This document shows positions 19,948 to 28,634 of a DNA stretch of 64,000 nucleotides, one piece after another. Below the pieces are notes generated by a model. It did not search any database, had not been told where the DNA came from, and was given only the letters and a program-made list of their open reading frames with translations. Origin of the DNA: Cytobacillus depressus (GTDB lineage: Bacteria > Bacillota > Bacilli > Bacillales > Cytobacillaceae); assembly GCF_008923245.1 (NCBI RefSeq), contig NZ_WBOS01000001.1, positions 682,001 to 746,000 of the forward strand, in the 5' to 3' direction. The translations under genes were made by a program, and so were the position numbers. The stretch's first letter is position 1; every line of letters starts with the position of its first letter.

Positions 19948-21153
19948 TTATTTTTTCTCCCCTTGATCTTTAACAGGAGCGTTAACGCTTTCCGCTTGCC
20001 AGTAAAATTCACTGAAAACATCAGCTAAAGCTTCAGCTGAACGATTTAATTCTTCAAATGTATTATCGACACCGCCAAATTCTATTAAGATGGCATTTTC
20101 GGATAAGTCTTGATTAAATTTGCCGTTTGTTCCCTTGCCTTGGTTTTGAATAATCCCACGGCTTAAACCTTTATATTTTTCCTCTAGCCTTTTATGCAAT
20201 TCGGTTGCGAGACGTAAATTTTTCTCATAGTTCGGATTGTCTCCCCCAATAACAAAAGCAAGTTTAGCATATGTTTTCCCATCTACCTCCTTCGTTGTCT
20301 TCTCTCTTCTGCCAGCATCCCGGTGTATATCGATCAAGTATGTTAAATCTCGATTAGTAGCAGTCGCAGTCTGTACCACCTGTCTAGATTCTTGATAGGA
20401 TTGGTGGTATTTCCAGCCTTTTTTATTTAGATTTCCTTGAACATCGGTTTTATCAACAGTCGTTCCAATTCCCTTGCTTTCTAATTCTTCTTGCAGCTTG
20501 TCACCAATTTTCATTATATTAATTTCTGAATGATAGGCTAAATCAGGATTAGTAACCCCTTTTAAATATGGAAGATACGACTCTCTATTATGGGTAAAAT
20601 ATAAATAGACAACTTTTTTATCTCCTGTAGTGTGAGGAGGGTTAACTGTTTGTTTTTTATCACCTGACTTCTCAAGACCTTCTATATTTTGTAAGGTCGC
20701 TTCTTGTTCGGCCCTAAGAAAATCTGTTGGTGGAGAAGATTCAATCGGAATATTCGTATAATCTGTTCCTTCACCAGCAACTAATATTTTTTGATCATAA
20801 AGGGAGAAGGATGGTAACTCTCTGCCTAATAAACTTCTCGGATCATTTAAATTAATATTCGTTGAGAGTTTAAATAGAAAGTTCATTAAAGTTGGAGAGC
20901 TTACCTGCTTGTCCAATCCTTGCATAAAATGGTGGTTTTCCCAGCCAATTAGATGATAGAGCATTTCTCCAGTAATTTTATTTGCAGCAGTGTGAACAGA
21001 GTTTGAGCTTAATCTGTATTCTGGCTTTAGGGCTGTCAAGGCACCGCTTATTGAGAAAATCATAAATAGGAATAGAAAAAAACCGCCAAATATTTTTAAC
21101 AGGCTTGATCCTTGGATAAATACGATAACACTGCTAGATTTAATAGGTTTCAT
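19948..21153 (-). CDS. spoIIP: Stage II sporulation protein P (SpoIIP), peptidoglycan hydrolase of the engulfment complex
   Basis: A 401-residue amidase/endopeptidase that works with SpoIID and SpoIIM to thin septal peptidoglycan and drive engulfment in the mother cell. A single membrane anchor is at about residues 19-42 (LLKIFGGFFLFLFMIFSISG). The catalytic SpoIIP domain occupies the C-terminal half: VYLYFTHNRESYLPYL, then LIDIHRDAGRR (the zinc-site HRD region) and NAILIEFGGVDNT. Upstream on the minus strand at 21182-21190 is CATATGAAT, resembling a sigma-E -10, but no convincing -35 was found. It lies between gpr and yqxA, the standard order. Confidence 0.94.
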   Translation of the reverse strand: MKPIKSSSVIVFIQGSSLLKIFGGFFLFLFMIFSISGALTALKPEYRLSSNSVHTAANKITGEMLYHLIGWENHHFMQGLDKQVSSPTLMNFLFKLSTNINLNDPRSLLGRELPSFSLYDQKILVAGEGTDYTNIPIESSPPTDFLRAEQEATLQNIEGLEKSGDKKQTVNPPHTTGDKKVVYLYFTHNRESYLPYLKGVTNPDLAYHSEINIMKIGDKLQEELESKGIGTTVDKTDVQGNLNKKGWKYHQSYQESRQVVQTATATNRDLTYLIDIHRDAGRREKTTKEVDGKTYAKLAFVIGGDNPNYEKNLRLATELHKRLEEKYKGLSRGIIQNQGKGTNGKFNQDLSENAILIEFGGVDNTFEELNRSAEALADVFSEFYWQAESVNAPVKDQGEKK

Positions 21154-21279
21154 TCTTCCACCTCTCTTAGTGAGTCTAGTAATTCATATGACTTCACTAG
21201 AGAAGATAGAACAAAAATTCACTTTGTAGGAAATTATTATTTTTACTAATTGTTAATATCTTGAGATTAAATCTGTCTA

Positions 21280-21382
21280 CGTCCAGCTCCACAAGGAATG
21301 CCTCGACAGCATAATCATCGCACGAGTAAAAGCGTTAGCTTTTAGGAGGAGCGCCTACCCCCCTCGAGGTCAAGGCGCTTCC
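21280..21382. repeat. Dispersed intergenic repeat, copy R1 (gpr-spoIIP gap)
   Basis: A degenerate copy of the element also seen at 32997-33176 and 40154-40274. Read on the minus strand it shares AAGCGCCTTGA, GACCTCGAGGGG followed by GTAGGCGCT, and at the far end GGAGCTGGACGTA. The middle differs. It fills the gap between gpr and spoIIP; no gene is present. Confidence 0.7.
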
Positions 21383-21392
21383 GAATTTGTTA

Positions 21393-22517
21393 TTACCTTG
21401 TGTAAAAACCTGCATTCTCTTGGTTTACGTTATGATGAAGGGCAGCATTAAGCCCATTGGCAATTAGATTGGCCATATCTTCAATAAATACATCGACTTC
21501 TTTTGGCGTGACCATGAGATTATGGCCGATTGGAGATAAGACTTCAAAAATTAATTTTCTCTTTTCCTCATCAGGCAATGTTCCTATCATACCAAGAAAG
21601 GTTTTTCGATGTTGTTCCTCTGGCAGGTCTTCCTCTGTAAGCTTTCTTCGTTTGCCAAAGCTCATTCCCGCAGGAGTTAGCGCCCTCGAAGGTCGCCCCC
21701 CTTCTCTTATTTCTTTACCAAAATGTTTTAAAATAAAGTCAATCGTATCACTCGTAATTGAAACTGCATCAACAACAGTTGGTACACCAATAGCAACGAC
21801 AGGAATCCCCAGCGTTTCTTTACTTATTTCTTTACGCTTATTGCCGACACCTGATCCTGGATGGATACCAGAATCGGATATTTGAATCGTTGAATTTACT
21901 CGCTCAATTGATCGTGAGGCTAACGCATCAATGGCTATGACAAAATCAGGTTTTGTCTTTTCAACAATTCCAAAAATAATATCGCTCGTTTCAATCCCGG
22001 TAATCCCCATAACCCCTGGTGCAATTGCACTAACTGGACGATAGCCTTCTTCAACACTTTCAGGCTGTAATTGATATAAATGTCTAGTAATAAGGAGATT
22101 TTCACAAACTTGGGGACCAAGAGCATCTGGTGTAACATTCCAATTTCCTAGGCCCACAACAAGACAGGAGGCCTCTTCCTTTATCCCAAGCTGCTTTAAA
22201 AACTGGGCAAACTCCGCTGCAAATATTTTCACTACCTTATGTTGCATTGGTGTATCTTGCTGGCGAATACCAATTGCCTCAATCGTTAAGTATCTACCTT
22301 CCTTTTTTCCTAAAGCTTTAGCCCCTTCATTTGTCACTTCAACGTACGAAATTTTTATATCGTCCTCTTCTTTTTCTTTTATTATTACCCCTTCGATTTG
22401 AGAAAGGTTTTCTTGATTATGCACTTGTTTTTCTCGATCAGCTATAACCATTTCTCTTGCCTCAATTGCAAGATCTGTTCTAACGGAATATTTACTTAAA
22501 TCGATAGACTCTTCCAA
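21393..22517 (-). CDS. gpr: Germination protease GPR
   Basis: The 374-residue protease that degrades small acid-soluble spore proteins at germination. It is made as a zymogen in the forespore; the first 15 residues ([15 protein letters not shown]) match the known propeptide, with cleavage before LAIEA. Family regions visible include [29 protein letters not shown] and [12 protein letters not shown]. The start is TTG at 22517-22515 with SD AAGGGGG. Expression is expected from a forespore sigma factor; I found no clean sigma-G promoter. Confidence 0.96.
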   Translation of the reverse strand: MEESIDLSKYSVRTDLAIEAREMVIADREKQVHNQENLSQIEGVIIKEKEEDDIKISYVEVTNEGAKALGKKEGRYLTIEAIGIRQQDTPMQHKVVKIFAAEFAQFLKQLGIKEEASCLVVGLGNWNVTPDALGPQVCENLLITRHLYQLQPESVEEGYRPVSAIAPGVMGITGIETSDIIFGIVEKTKPDFVIAIDALASRSIERVNSTIQISDSGIHPGSGVGNKRKEISKETLGIPVVAIGVPTVVDAVSITSDTIDFILKHFGKEIREGGRPSRALTPAGMSFGKRRKLTEEDLPEEQHRKTFLGMIGTLPDEEKRKLIFEVLSPIGHNLMVTPKEVDVFIEDMANLIANGLNAALHHNVNQENAGFYTR

Positions 22518-22700
22518 GCGTATTCCCCCTTACATTTTTCCTTCACTAAGGCAAACTTTGTATTATCTTTTCCTTTACCTAGTAAAATCATTCCTGTTTT
22601 TTATCCAGCCGATAAATTGGCTAAAAAAATGAAAAACTAAGGGAGAGTATTGCAAAAGTCGAGCGTGTTTGATAAAATATCACTTGTTCTTAATAATTGA

Positions 22701-22736
22701 TTGTTAATGAATGTGAAAGTCGAGTTATAATATAAT
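22701..22736 (+). promoter_or_regulatory. Probable promoter of rpsT
   Basis: TTGTTA (22701-22706) and TATAAT (22726-22731) with a long 19-nt spacer; a second TATAAT-like hexamer starts at 22731. The -10 region sits in a small palindrome CGAG ... CTCG (22721-22740). Confidence 0.5.
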
Positions 22737-22766
22737 CTCGATGTTGTTTTTGGGAGGTGAATTTGA

Positions 22767-23033
22767 ATGCCAAACATTAAATCTGCAATTAAGCGTGTAA
22801 AAACGAACGAAACTAAAAAAGTTCAAAACGCTAATGCTAAATCTGCAATGCGTACAGCTGTTAAAAAGGTAGACGCTGCTATCGTTAATAACGATGCTGC
22901 TGTAGCGAAAGAATCTTTCGTTGAGGCTGCTCGTAAATTAGACAAAGCTGCTGCTAAAGGTCTTATCCACAAAAACGCTGCTGCTCGTAAAAAGTCTCGT
23001 TTAATGAAAAAAATGAACGCTTTAAACGCGTAA
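22767..23033 (+). CDS. rpsT: 30S ribosomal protein S20
   Basis: The 88-residue, Ala/Lys-rich primary-binding protein of the 30S subunit. It begins [15 protein letters not shown] and ends [17 protein letters not shown], both characteristic of S20. SD GGGAGGTGA lies at proper spacing. It is the only plus-strand gene between holA and gpr, as in B. subtilis. Strong codon bias (GCT, GTT, AAA) fits a highly expressed gene. Confidence 0.98.
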   Translation: MPNIKSAIKRVKTNETKKVQNANAKSAMRTAVKKVDAAIVNNDAAVAKESFVEAARKLDKAAAKGLIHKNAAARKKSRLMKKMNALNA

Positions 23034-23042
23034 GCTTGTATT

Positions 23043-23069
23043 GGCTATCTTTTATAGATAGCCTTTTAT
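23043..23069 (+). terminator. Terminator after rpsT
   Basis: GGCTATCT ... AGATAGCC stem (23043-23063) followed by TTTTATTAT. Confidence 0.85.
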
Positions 23070-23077
23070 TATACAAA

Positions 23078-23099
23078 AAAACGGCCGATAGGCCGTTTT
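23078..23099. terminator. Terminator after holA
   Basis: AAAACGGCC (23078-23086), GATA loop, GGCCGTTTT (23091-23099), T-rich on both strands; it ends holA on the minus strand and backs up rpsT termination. Confidence 0.85.
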
Positions 23100-23104
23100 T
23101 CTAT

Positions 23105-24127
23105 TTAGATAGGGTCCTTCAATCTGAATAAAAACATTTCAATAAGCAATTCTTTTTTCATACTGCTTGTTTTCATTTGATAATCCGCTTCTGCTAATAA
23201 TTTCATTATATATGTGAGCTCTTTTTCCCCAAAAAGCTGAGCCTGTCCCGCAGCAAGCTTGACACGGAAGGGATGAACCTTTAAATACCCAGCTATTTGC
23301 TGTTGGCCATAACCTTTTCTTGCCAGCTCCTTTACTTGATAAATGAGCCTAAATTGCCCAGTAATAATCGCTAAAATTTTGATCGGCTCCTCATTTTGCT
23401 TTAACAAATCATAAAAAATCCTTAATGCCTCATCAATTTTGCGGTGAATGATTTTATCAACAAGAGTAAAGATGTTTTGCTCCAATGAACGTGAAACTAA
23501 TCTTTCAACAATATTCATATCAATTCGTTTACCAGCACCACAGTATAATGCAAGCTTATCAATTTCACTCGTTAGTAAAAATAAATTTGTACCTGCAAGA
23601 GTAAGCATGTATTCTGCCGCCTGATCATCAATTTCCACGTCATTTGCAGCAGCTCGTTCTTTAATCCAAGCTTTTAATTCTCCTTCATTTAGCTTTTTTG
23701 CCTCAAGAATTGATGCGCTCCTTTTTAATTCTTTCGTTAATTTTTTCCGTTCATCTAATTTTTCGTAATTAGCAATAAAAACGATAATTGTAAAAGGAGA
23801 TGGTTCCTTTATATACGATTCTAGCTTAGCTAAATTGTGTTCAACCTTTTCTTTCGTTTTCTCAGATGTTAGAAAAACAGGATTATGTAAAAAAATTAAT
23901 CTTTTTTCCCCCATGAAAGGCAATGTTTCGGCATCTTCAAGTGCCAAATCAATCGCAGTTTCCTCGAGGTCATAAGAAGAAAGATTAAAATCCATTTCCG
24001 CTTCACTTAAAACATTGGAAATTAATAACTGTTTCGTTTCATTAATAAGAAATGACTCCGCCCCGTATAATAAAAAAATCGGAGTAAATTTTTTTGCTTT
24101 AATTTGCTTCCATAAATCAAAAACCAC
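23105..24127 (-). CDS. holA: DNA polymerase III subunit delta
   Basis: The 340-residue clamp-loader subunit that opens the sliding clamp. The N-terminal part shows PIFLLYGAESFLINE and TLPFMGEKRLIFLHNP; the AAA-like part has EIDKLALYCGAGKRID; the C-terminal domain has KILAIITGQFRLIYQVKELARKG, here quoted as ITGQFRLIYQVKEL. Length and order (next to rpsT) match B. subtilis YqeN. No SD of full strength is evident before the ATG. Confidence 0.93.
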   Translation of the reverse strand: MVFDLWKQIKAKKFTPIFLLYGAESFLINETKQLLISNVLSEAEMDFNLSSYDLEETAIDLALEDAETLPFMGEKRLIFLHNPVFLTSEKTKEKVEHNLAKLESYIKEPSPFTIIVFIANYEKLDERKKLTKELKRSASILEAKKLNEGELKAWIKERAAANDVEIDDQAAEYMLTLAGTNLFLLTSEIDKLALYCGAGKRIDMNIVERLVSRSLEQNIFTLVDKIIHRKIDEALRIFYDLLKQNEEPIKILAIITGQFRLIYQVKELARKGYGQQQIAGYLKVHPFRVKLAAGQAQLFGEKELTYIMKLLAEADYQMKTSSMKKELLIEMFLFRLKDPI

Positions 24128-24575
24128 TGATTTTCTCTCCGTTCCATTAAGATACTTTTATCCTAATGAACCTTGTCCATTTTGACAAGTTAAAAAAAGG
24201 CGGGAGATTGTATAAAAAGCATCAATCCTTTTCAAAAGAGAATTGACACCCACTCCATTAAGTGTCAATTCTCCCATCTATAATGAACGTCGGTACATGA
24301 GGCCTAGGATACTCAAGTCACGACGGTGCATAACTGTATTAAATATTGTAGCCAGACAAGTTCAACTTATTTGTGACAACTCTTGTCAACAGTGGAAATG
24401 CAGCAGGGGACAGCTAGATTTTTTCTTGACTTTAGCTTATACTAAAAGGCGAAAGTTCCTTCAGCTGAGATGTTGATGGTTTGTTGAAACAATCAGGTTT
24501 TTCAGGCAGCATCCTCACAGGAGGTAGGGGGTTACTGCCCGTAATGTGAGGAAAAGGATATAGGAGGGGTAGACT
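24128..24575. other. Non-coding region between holA and yqzM with a structured leader
   Basis: I see no supported gene. A plus-strand open frame at 24243-24476 lacks an SD and family similarity. Structures present: CTTGTC/GACAAG palindrome near 24172-24190; a stem of about 11 bp around 24238-24272 (AGAATTGACAC ... GTGTCAATTCT); TATACT near 24433 as a possible -10 with a poor -35; and a hairpin just before yqzM, CCTCACA (24513-24519) with TGTGAGG (24545-24551), enclosing an AGGAGG and a GGG/CCC inner stem. The last could hide or present a ribosome binding site. Confidence 0.4.
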
Positions 24576-24710
24576 GTGAACGAATTTGAAAAAAACGTCC
24601 AAAGTAAGCGAAATGACGCTATCGACTCTGGAGTTGGTTTTATCGTGTCTTTCGGTTTCTTCGCAACATTATTTATTATTGCGACAGTCGTAAAAGTTGT
24701 GGGCTCTTAA
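24576..24710 (+). CDS. yqzM: YqzM-family small membrane protein
   Basis: A 44-residue protein missed by length-limited gene calling. It starts at GTG with SD GGAGGGG 7 nt upstream and reads NEFEKNVQSKRNDAID, then a single membrane segment (FIVSFGFFATLFIIATVV) and a short KVVGS end. This matches the YqzM family, found beside comEC in Bacilli. Its function is unknown. It is transcribed convergently with comEC. Confidence 0.88.
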   Translation: MNEFEKNVQSKRNDAIDSGVGFIVSFGFFATLFIIATVVKVVGS

Positions 24711-24747
24711 TTGTTACATAGAACTAAAAATTGTAAATTGAACCATT

Positions 24748-24772
24748 GGAGGCTACCTTAACCGTAGCCTCC
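24748..24772. terminator. Shared terminator of yqzM and comEC
   Basis: GGAGGCTAC (24748-24756), 7-nt loop, GTAGCCTCC (24764-24772), followed by ATTCATTT on the plus strand. Confidence 0.75.
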
Positions 24773-24803
24773 ATTCATTTCATTCAATATATTTAATTTC
24801 ATC

Positions 24804-27128
24804 TTATGGCACCATGACAGAAAAGGTTCCATGATTTCCTTTAAAATAATAAGTTATTCCTCCATGCTGATCTGTGCGGAGAACGTTAATATTTCTTTCA
24901 CTTAAATTCTTTAGCACCTCTTTATTAGGATGGCCGTAGCGATTATTTTTTCCTGCAGAAACGACAGCGAGCTTTGGAGAAATCCGATCAAGGAAGGCAG
25001 GCGATGTAGATGATTTACTGCCATGATGTCCAACCTTTAAAACGTCAATTTTTAAATTTTGATAACGATTAATTAATTTCTCCTCTCCGCTCTCTTCTAA
25101 ATCACCTGTAAACAGCCATGTTAATCCCCCTATTTTTGCATTAAGAACAACAGAGCCGTTATTTCTGTCTTTCTCTGTTTTATCTTGGGGAGACAACACT
25201 TGAAAAATGATCCCGCCAGCCTTCCAGCCATCTCCTGCCATCGTAAATCGAAATGGGATTTTCTTTTTGTTGGCTGTTTGTAATAAATTTTTTTCTAACT
25301 CTGAAAGGTTCTCACTAATAGGTAAAATCATTTCCTTCACCTTTATTTCCTGCAAAACCTCTGCTGCACCGCCAATATGGTCAGCATCTCCATGCGTTAA
25401 AATAAGTTTATCAATTGTCGTTATTCCCTTGCTTTTCAAAAAAGGAACGACGACATCTTTACCAACATCATACTGACTCCTTCGTATCTGCCAATCCTCA
25501 TTATTAAACAGCAATGTTCCTCCCGTATCAATTAAGTAATTCCCTTTTCCATGGGGAAGCTTAATGAAAATACTGTCACCCTGTCCAACATCAATAAAGG
25601 TGATTTCCCCATACGGAGATAAGAATAGGCTAGAGCCATGAATGAATAATAGAATAAGCGGGATTCCTTGAAGCTTTAGCATCTTACGAATCCCTTTTAC
25701 TTTCTCCCATAAAGAAAAATAGCATAGTAAACAAATTAAATATAGGATTAAAACGACAGTAGGCGGCCTTCCTAGCGTAATCATTGCAAAAGGTATTTGT
25801 GCAAACCGGCCAGCTATTTGATCCATCCAAAAAATAATCACATTTAATATTGTAACGGGAAGCTGAATATGACCTTGAAATAAAAGGTGTAAAAGGAAAA
25901 TGATAAAAACAGCAGGCAAAATCAACATAGAAAAAAGAGGAACAAACAGTATATTTGCTAAAACAGAAATGAGGGAAACTTCATAAAAATAATAAAACAT
26001 AATCGGGGTAGCAGCTAGCTGGCAAATCAAAGATGTAGCAAACAATATAGAAATAGGATGAGAAAAGCGTTTTAAAATAATAGGAGCTGAAAGAATAAGT
26101 GATAAGCTTACTCCGAAGGAAAGCTGAAATCCGACATTATAAATGATATAAGGTGAAAAAAAGGTGTAAATGATAAAAACAATCCCAAGTACATCCGCTG
26201 TTACTAACGAAAGCCGCTTTCCCCATTTTTGTAAAGCTAAAAAAATCATCATCATAAAAACTGCACGGATAACGGAAGGGGAAGCGCCTGTAATAATAGC
26301 ATAAAACGGCAAAAACATAAGCAAAGCTGAAGTCATCTTCTCTCGCGTTACTCCTGCTCGAATGCCTATAAAATAAATCAATCCAGCAAGCATACCAACG
26401 TGAAGACCAGAAATCGCTAATAAATGAACAATGCCAAGTTTTTGATAGGCATTTATCACATCTTCTTCAATAAAATTTCGATCTCCGAAAAGCAAGGCTA
26501 TCGCTAACGGGGCCGTCTCCTTTGGGAAATGATTTTTAACATATTCGATTCCATTTTCTCTGATCGTACGAATGAGAGATAGAGGGGTTTTCTTTTGGGG
26601 AATACAATTGGAAGGTTGGACTTGTTCTGCTTTTAAAATCCAAAAGGTCTGATTTCTATGTAAATATTCTTTATAATTAAAGGCGTTGATGTTAGTTGCG
26701 GTAAATGGTTCCTCTAAAGAGCCAGTTAATTTACAGGCCATCCCTGTCTTGAAGCTTTTTTCTATGAGCTTCTTCTCATTTTCTGTTTTTATTTTATACG
26801 TAACGATGAGTTTTTCTTTATAGTTTATTTCTTTCGCTGTTGCCGTAAACTTATCTCCATCTACCTTTATATTTTCTTGCAGAGAAATGAAAAAGTTCGT
26901 TTTATTGTAAGGAATGTCGCTATGATTCGATTTTTCTTTCAATTCGGTTCGGATGAAAAAAACAATAAAAATCATACTGATAGTGACAAGTTGCCTCTTT
27001 GTAAAATTCTTCTTTTTATAAAGAAATAATATGAGAAATATTAAAGCTAAAAAGATCATTCCGTTTAGAAGGCTTGTCAAAATCCCCATTAGTGAGGCAA
27101 CTGTGAAGTAAATCCATTTGCCTTTCAT
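24804..27128 (-). CDS. comEC: DNA internalisation competence protein ComEC/Rec2
   Basis: The 774-residue channel that carries transforming single-stranded DNA across the membrane. The N-terminus has several membrane segments and an OB-like domain; the central Competence domain contains GDRNFIEEDVINAYQKLGIVHLLAISGLHVGM (quoted in part: GIVHLLAISGLHVGM). The C-terminal metallo-beta-lactamase-like domain has LTHGDADHIGG and VLKVGHHGSKSST. I start at ATG 27128-27126 with SD AAAGGAG; the open frame continues to 27269, but that part lies in an intergenic repeat. The 774-residue length is close to the 776 of B. subtilis. Confidence 0.95.
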   Translation of the reverse strand: MKGKWIYFTVASLMGILTSLLNGMIFLALIFLILFLYKKKNFTKRQLVTISMIFIVFFIRTELKEKSNHSDIPYNKTNFFISLQENIKVDGDKFTATAKEINYKEKLIVTYKIKTENEKKLIEKSFKTGMACKLTGSLEEPFTATNINAFNYKEYLHRNQTFWILKAEQVQPSNCIPQKKTPLSLIRTIRENGIEYVKNHFPKETAPLAIALLFGDRNFIEEDVINAYQKLGIVHLLAISGLHVGMLAGLIYFIGIRAGVTREKMTSALLMFLPFYAIITGASPSVIRAVFMMMIFLALQKWGKRLSLVTADVLGIVFIIYTFFSPYIIYNVGFQLSFGVSLSLILSAPIILKRFSHPISILFATSLICQLAATPIMFYYFYEVSLISVLANILFVPLFSMLILPAVFIIFLLHLLFQGHIQLPVTILNVIIFWMDQIAGRFAQIPFAMITLGRPPTVVLILYLICLLCYFSLWEKVKGIRKMLKLQGIPLILLFIHGSSLFLSPYGEITFIDVGQGDSIFIKLPHGKGNYLIDTGGTLLFNNEDWQIRRSQYDVGKDVVVPFLKSKGITTIDKLILTHGDADHIGGAAEVLQEIKVKEMILPISENLSELEKNLLQTANKKKIPFRFTMAGDGWKAGGIIFQVLSPQDKTEKDRNNGSVVLNAKIGGLTWLFTGDLEESGEEKLINRYQNLKIDVLKVGHHGSKSSTSPAFLDRISPKLAVVSAGKNNRYGHPNKEVLKNLSERNINVLRTDQHGGITYYFKGNHGTFSVMVP

Positions 27129-27163
27129 ATATGAATATCTCCTTTTAATTTTTATACGTTTCT

Positions 27164-27350
27164 GTTGATTTCCGCTACAGGCACTTAGCGATCGCGAGCG
27201 GTCAGGGAGCCTCCTCGTCGCTTTTGCGTCTGCGGGGTCTCCCTTTGACTCGCTTTTCCAGCAGGACATTAAATATTCATCCGTGAATTAACACCGCACG
27301 AAAAAACGCGTATGCATTTTGAGGATCTCGAGCCTTCCGCTCCAATCAAC
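27164..27350. repeat. Intergenic repeat element between comEB and comEC
   Basis: A GC-rich element bounded by inverted GTTGATT (27164-27170) and AATCAAC (27344-27350). It includes TTTCCGCTACAGGCACT, CTCCTCGTCGCTTTTGCG, GCGGGGTCTCCC and CTTCCGCTCCAATC, a combination I recognise from a repeat common in Bacillaceae intergenic regions. Its higher GC content contrasts with both neighbours. It separates comEC from comEB, which are normally adjacent. Confidence 0.7.
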
Positions 27351-27372
27351 GACAAAATATCAAGCTTTTTGT

Positions 27373-27403
27373 AAAAAGGCATAGGTGAAATCCTATACCT
27401 TTT
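27373..27403 (-). terminator. Terminator overlapping the end of comEB
   Basis: The minus strand stem TAAAAGGTATAGG ... CCTATGCCTTTTT (27392-27403 with 27373-27385) is followed by TACAAAAAG and includes the comEB stop codon. Confidence 0.7.
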
Positions 27404-27830
27404 ATTGGGCTTCACTCTTGAAAGGAAGGTGAACGACTTCTACATTTTTCAAAAATTGTTCATTGTATTTATTCGGGTAGGCATGTCGATAAACAACTTT
27501 TGCGATGCCAGATTGTGCTAAAGTCTTTGCACAATTTTCGCATGGCTCATGCGTAACATAAGCTGTTGCTTCTTGTATTAATCCTCTGTCAGCATGCAGA
27601 ACTGCATTAAGTTCAGAATGCAGTGTTCGAATACATCTTCCCTCATCATTGATCAAACAACCGTCATCCTCGCAATGCTCGTGGCCATGTATCGAGCCAT
27701 TATATCCAGTGGACACAATATGTTTATCCTTAACAATGACACAGCCAACATGTAGTCTTGGGCAAGTTGAACGTGATCCAACTGCTTCTGCAATATCTAA
27801 GAAATATTCATCCCAGCTTTTTCTTCCCAC
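27402..27830 (-). CDS. comEB: dCMP deaminase-family protein ComEB
   Basis: A 142-residue zinc cytidine/deoxycytidylate deaminase. The zinc site is visible as HSELNAVLH (His and catalytic Glu) and PCENCAK (two Cys); a second cysteine/histidine cluster is CPRLHVGC, with HEHCEDDGC as the extra metal or regulatory site of dCMP deaminases. Shorter than the 189-residue B. subtilis protein, lacking its C-terminal tail. It lies in the comEA-comEB-comEC cluster, although its product is not needed for DNA uptake in B. subtilis. Confidence 0.93.
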   Translation of the reverse strand: MGRKSWDEYFLDIAEAVGSRSTCPRLHVGCVIVKDKHIVSTGYNGSIHGHEHCEDDGCLINDEGRCIRTLHSELNAVLHADRGLIQEATAYVTHEPCENCAKTLAQSGIAKVVYRHAYPNKYNEQFLKNVEVVHLPFKSEAQ

Positions 27831-27914
27831 AATCTTTACTCCTTACTAAAATTTTCTCAATTGTTATACGTCAAGTTTAAGCTTTGATGTGGAATCGGGT
27901 CAATGGAAGATTCA

Positions 27915-28556
27915 TTATTTCACTTTTATACTGTCGCTTAATTTCTCAAAAGTTTTTTCTCCTATTCCGCTTATCGATTTTAAATCTTCTATCACTTTAA
28001 AAGGACCGTTTGTTTCGCGAAATTCAATAATAGCTGCTGCTTTTGCTGGGCCAATTCCAGGCAAACTTTGTAACTCTGTTTCATTCGCAGTATTTAAATT
28101 CACTTTGCCATCATTTTTTGATTGTCCAAGATTACTTGATCCCTCATCCGTGATTGAAGGAACGGAATCCATTACCTCTTCACCGATCTTTGGAACATAA
28201 ATAACCATTTCATCCTCTACCCTTATCGCGAAATTAATTTTCGCTTCATCTGCAGATTCATGTAATCCACCTGCCTTACGAATTAAATCGATGACTCGGT
28301 CATTTATATCCGCTTCATAAACACCTGGTTTAATCACCGCACCTTTTACATCTACTATAACTGATTCATGAACTATTTCTGCATCCGAATTGACAGCTAT
28401 ATTCTGTTCATCTGTCAGCAGCAGATTATTGTCTTCGAATATATTGCTCTGTTCCTCATCAGGCTGAAATATAAAATAAATCGCCGCAATACTAGCAACT
28501 AATCCTGAAATAATATATATTTTGTGCTCTTTAATCAAGTGTATCAACCATATCAT
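27915..28556 (-). CDS. comEA: Competence DNA receptor ComEA
   Basis: The 213-residue membrane-anchored DNA-binding protein of the uptake machinery. It has an N-terminal anchor (residues 13-30), an acidic linker, an SLBB domain (VDVKGAVIKPGVYEADINDR near residue 67) and C-terminal helix-hairpin-helix repeats (VNLNTANETELQSLPGIGPAKA and LKSISGIGEKTFEKL; shown here in parts: LQSLPGIGPAKA, ISGIGEKTFEKL). The first ATG overlaps the SD; a TTG at 28547 is an alternative start. comER starts divergently. Confidence 0.94.
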   Translation of the reverse strand: MIWLIHLIKEHKIYIISGLVASIAAIYFIFQPDEEQSNIFEDNNLLLTDEQNIAVNSDAEIVHESVIVDVKGAVIKPGVYEADINDRVIDLIRKAGGLHESADEAKINFAIRVEDEMVIYVPKIGEEVMDSVPSITDEGSSNLGQSKNDGKVNLNTANETELQSLPGIGPAKAAAIIEFRETNGPFKVIEDLKSISGIGEKTFEKLSDSIKVK

Positions 28557-28634
28557 CCTTTCTTATTTGGCATATTCTATAAGGGAAATTCATATTGTAT
28601 AGGAGAAAACTCGCTTGTGAAGGAGGGAAGACAC

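Noticed and set aside
24243..24476. Plus-strand open frame of 77 codons between holA and yqzM
   Set aside because: No Shine-Dalgarno, no recognisable family and atypical composition; it overlaps structured non-coding sequence.
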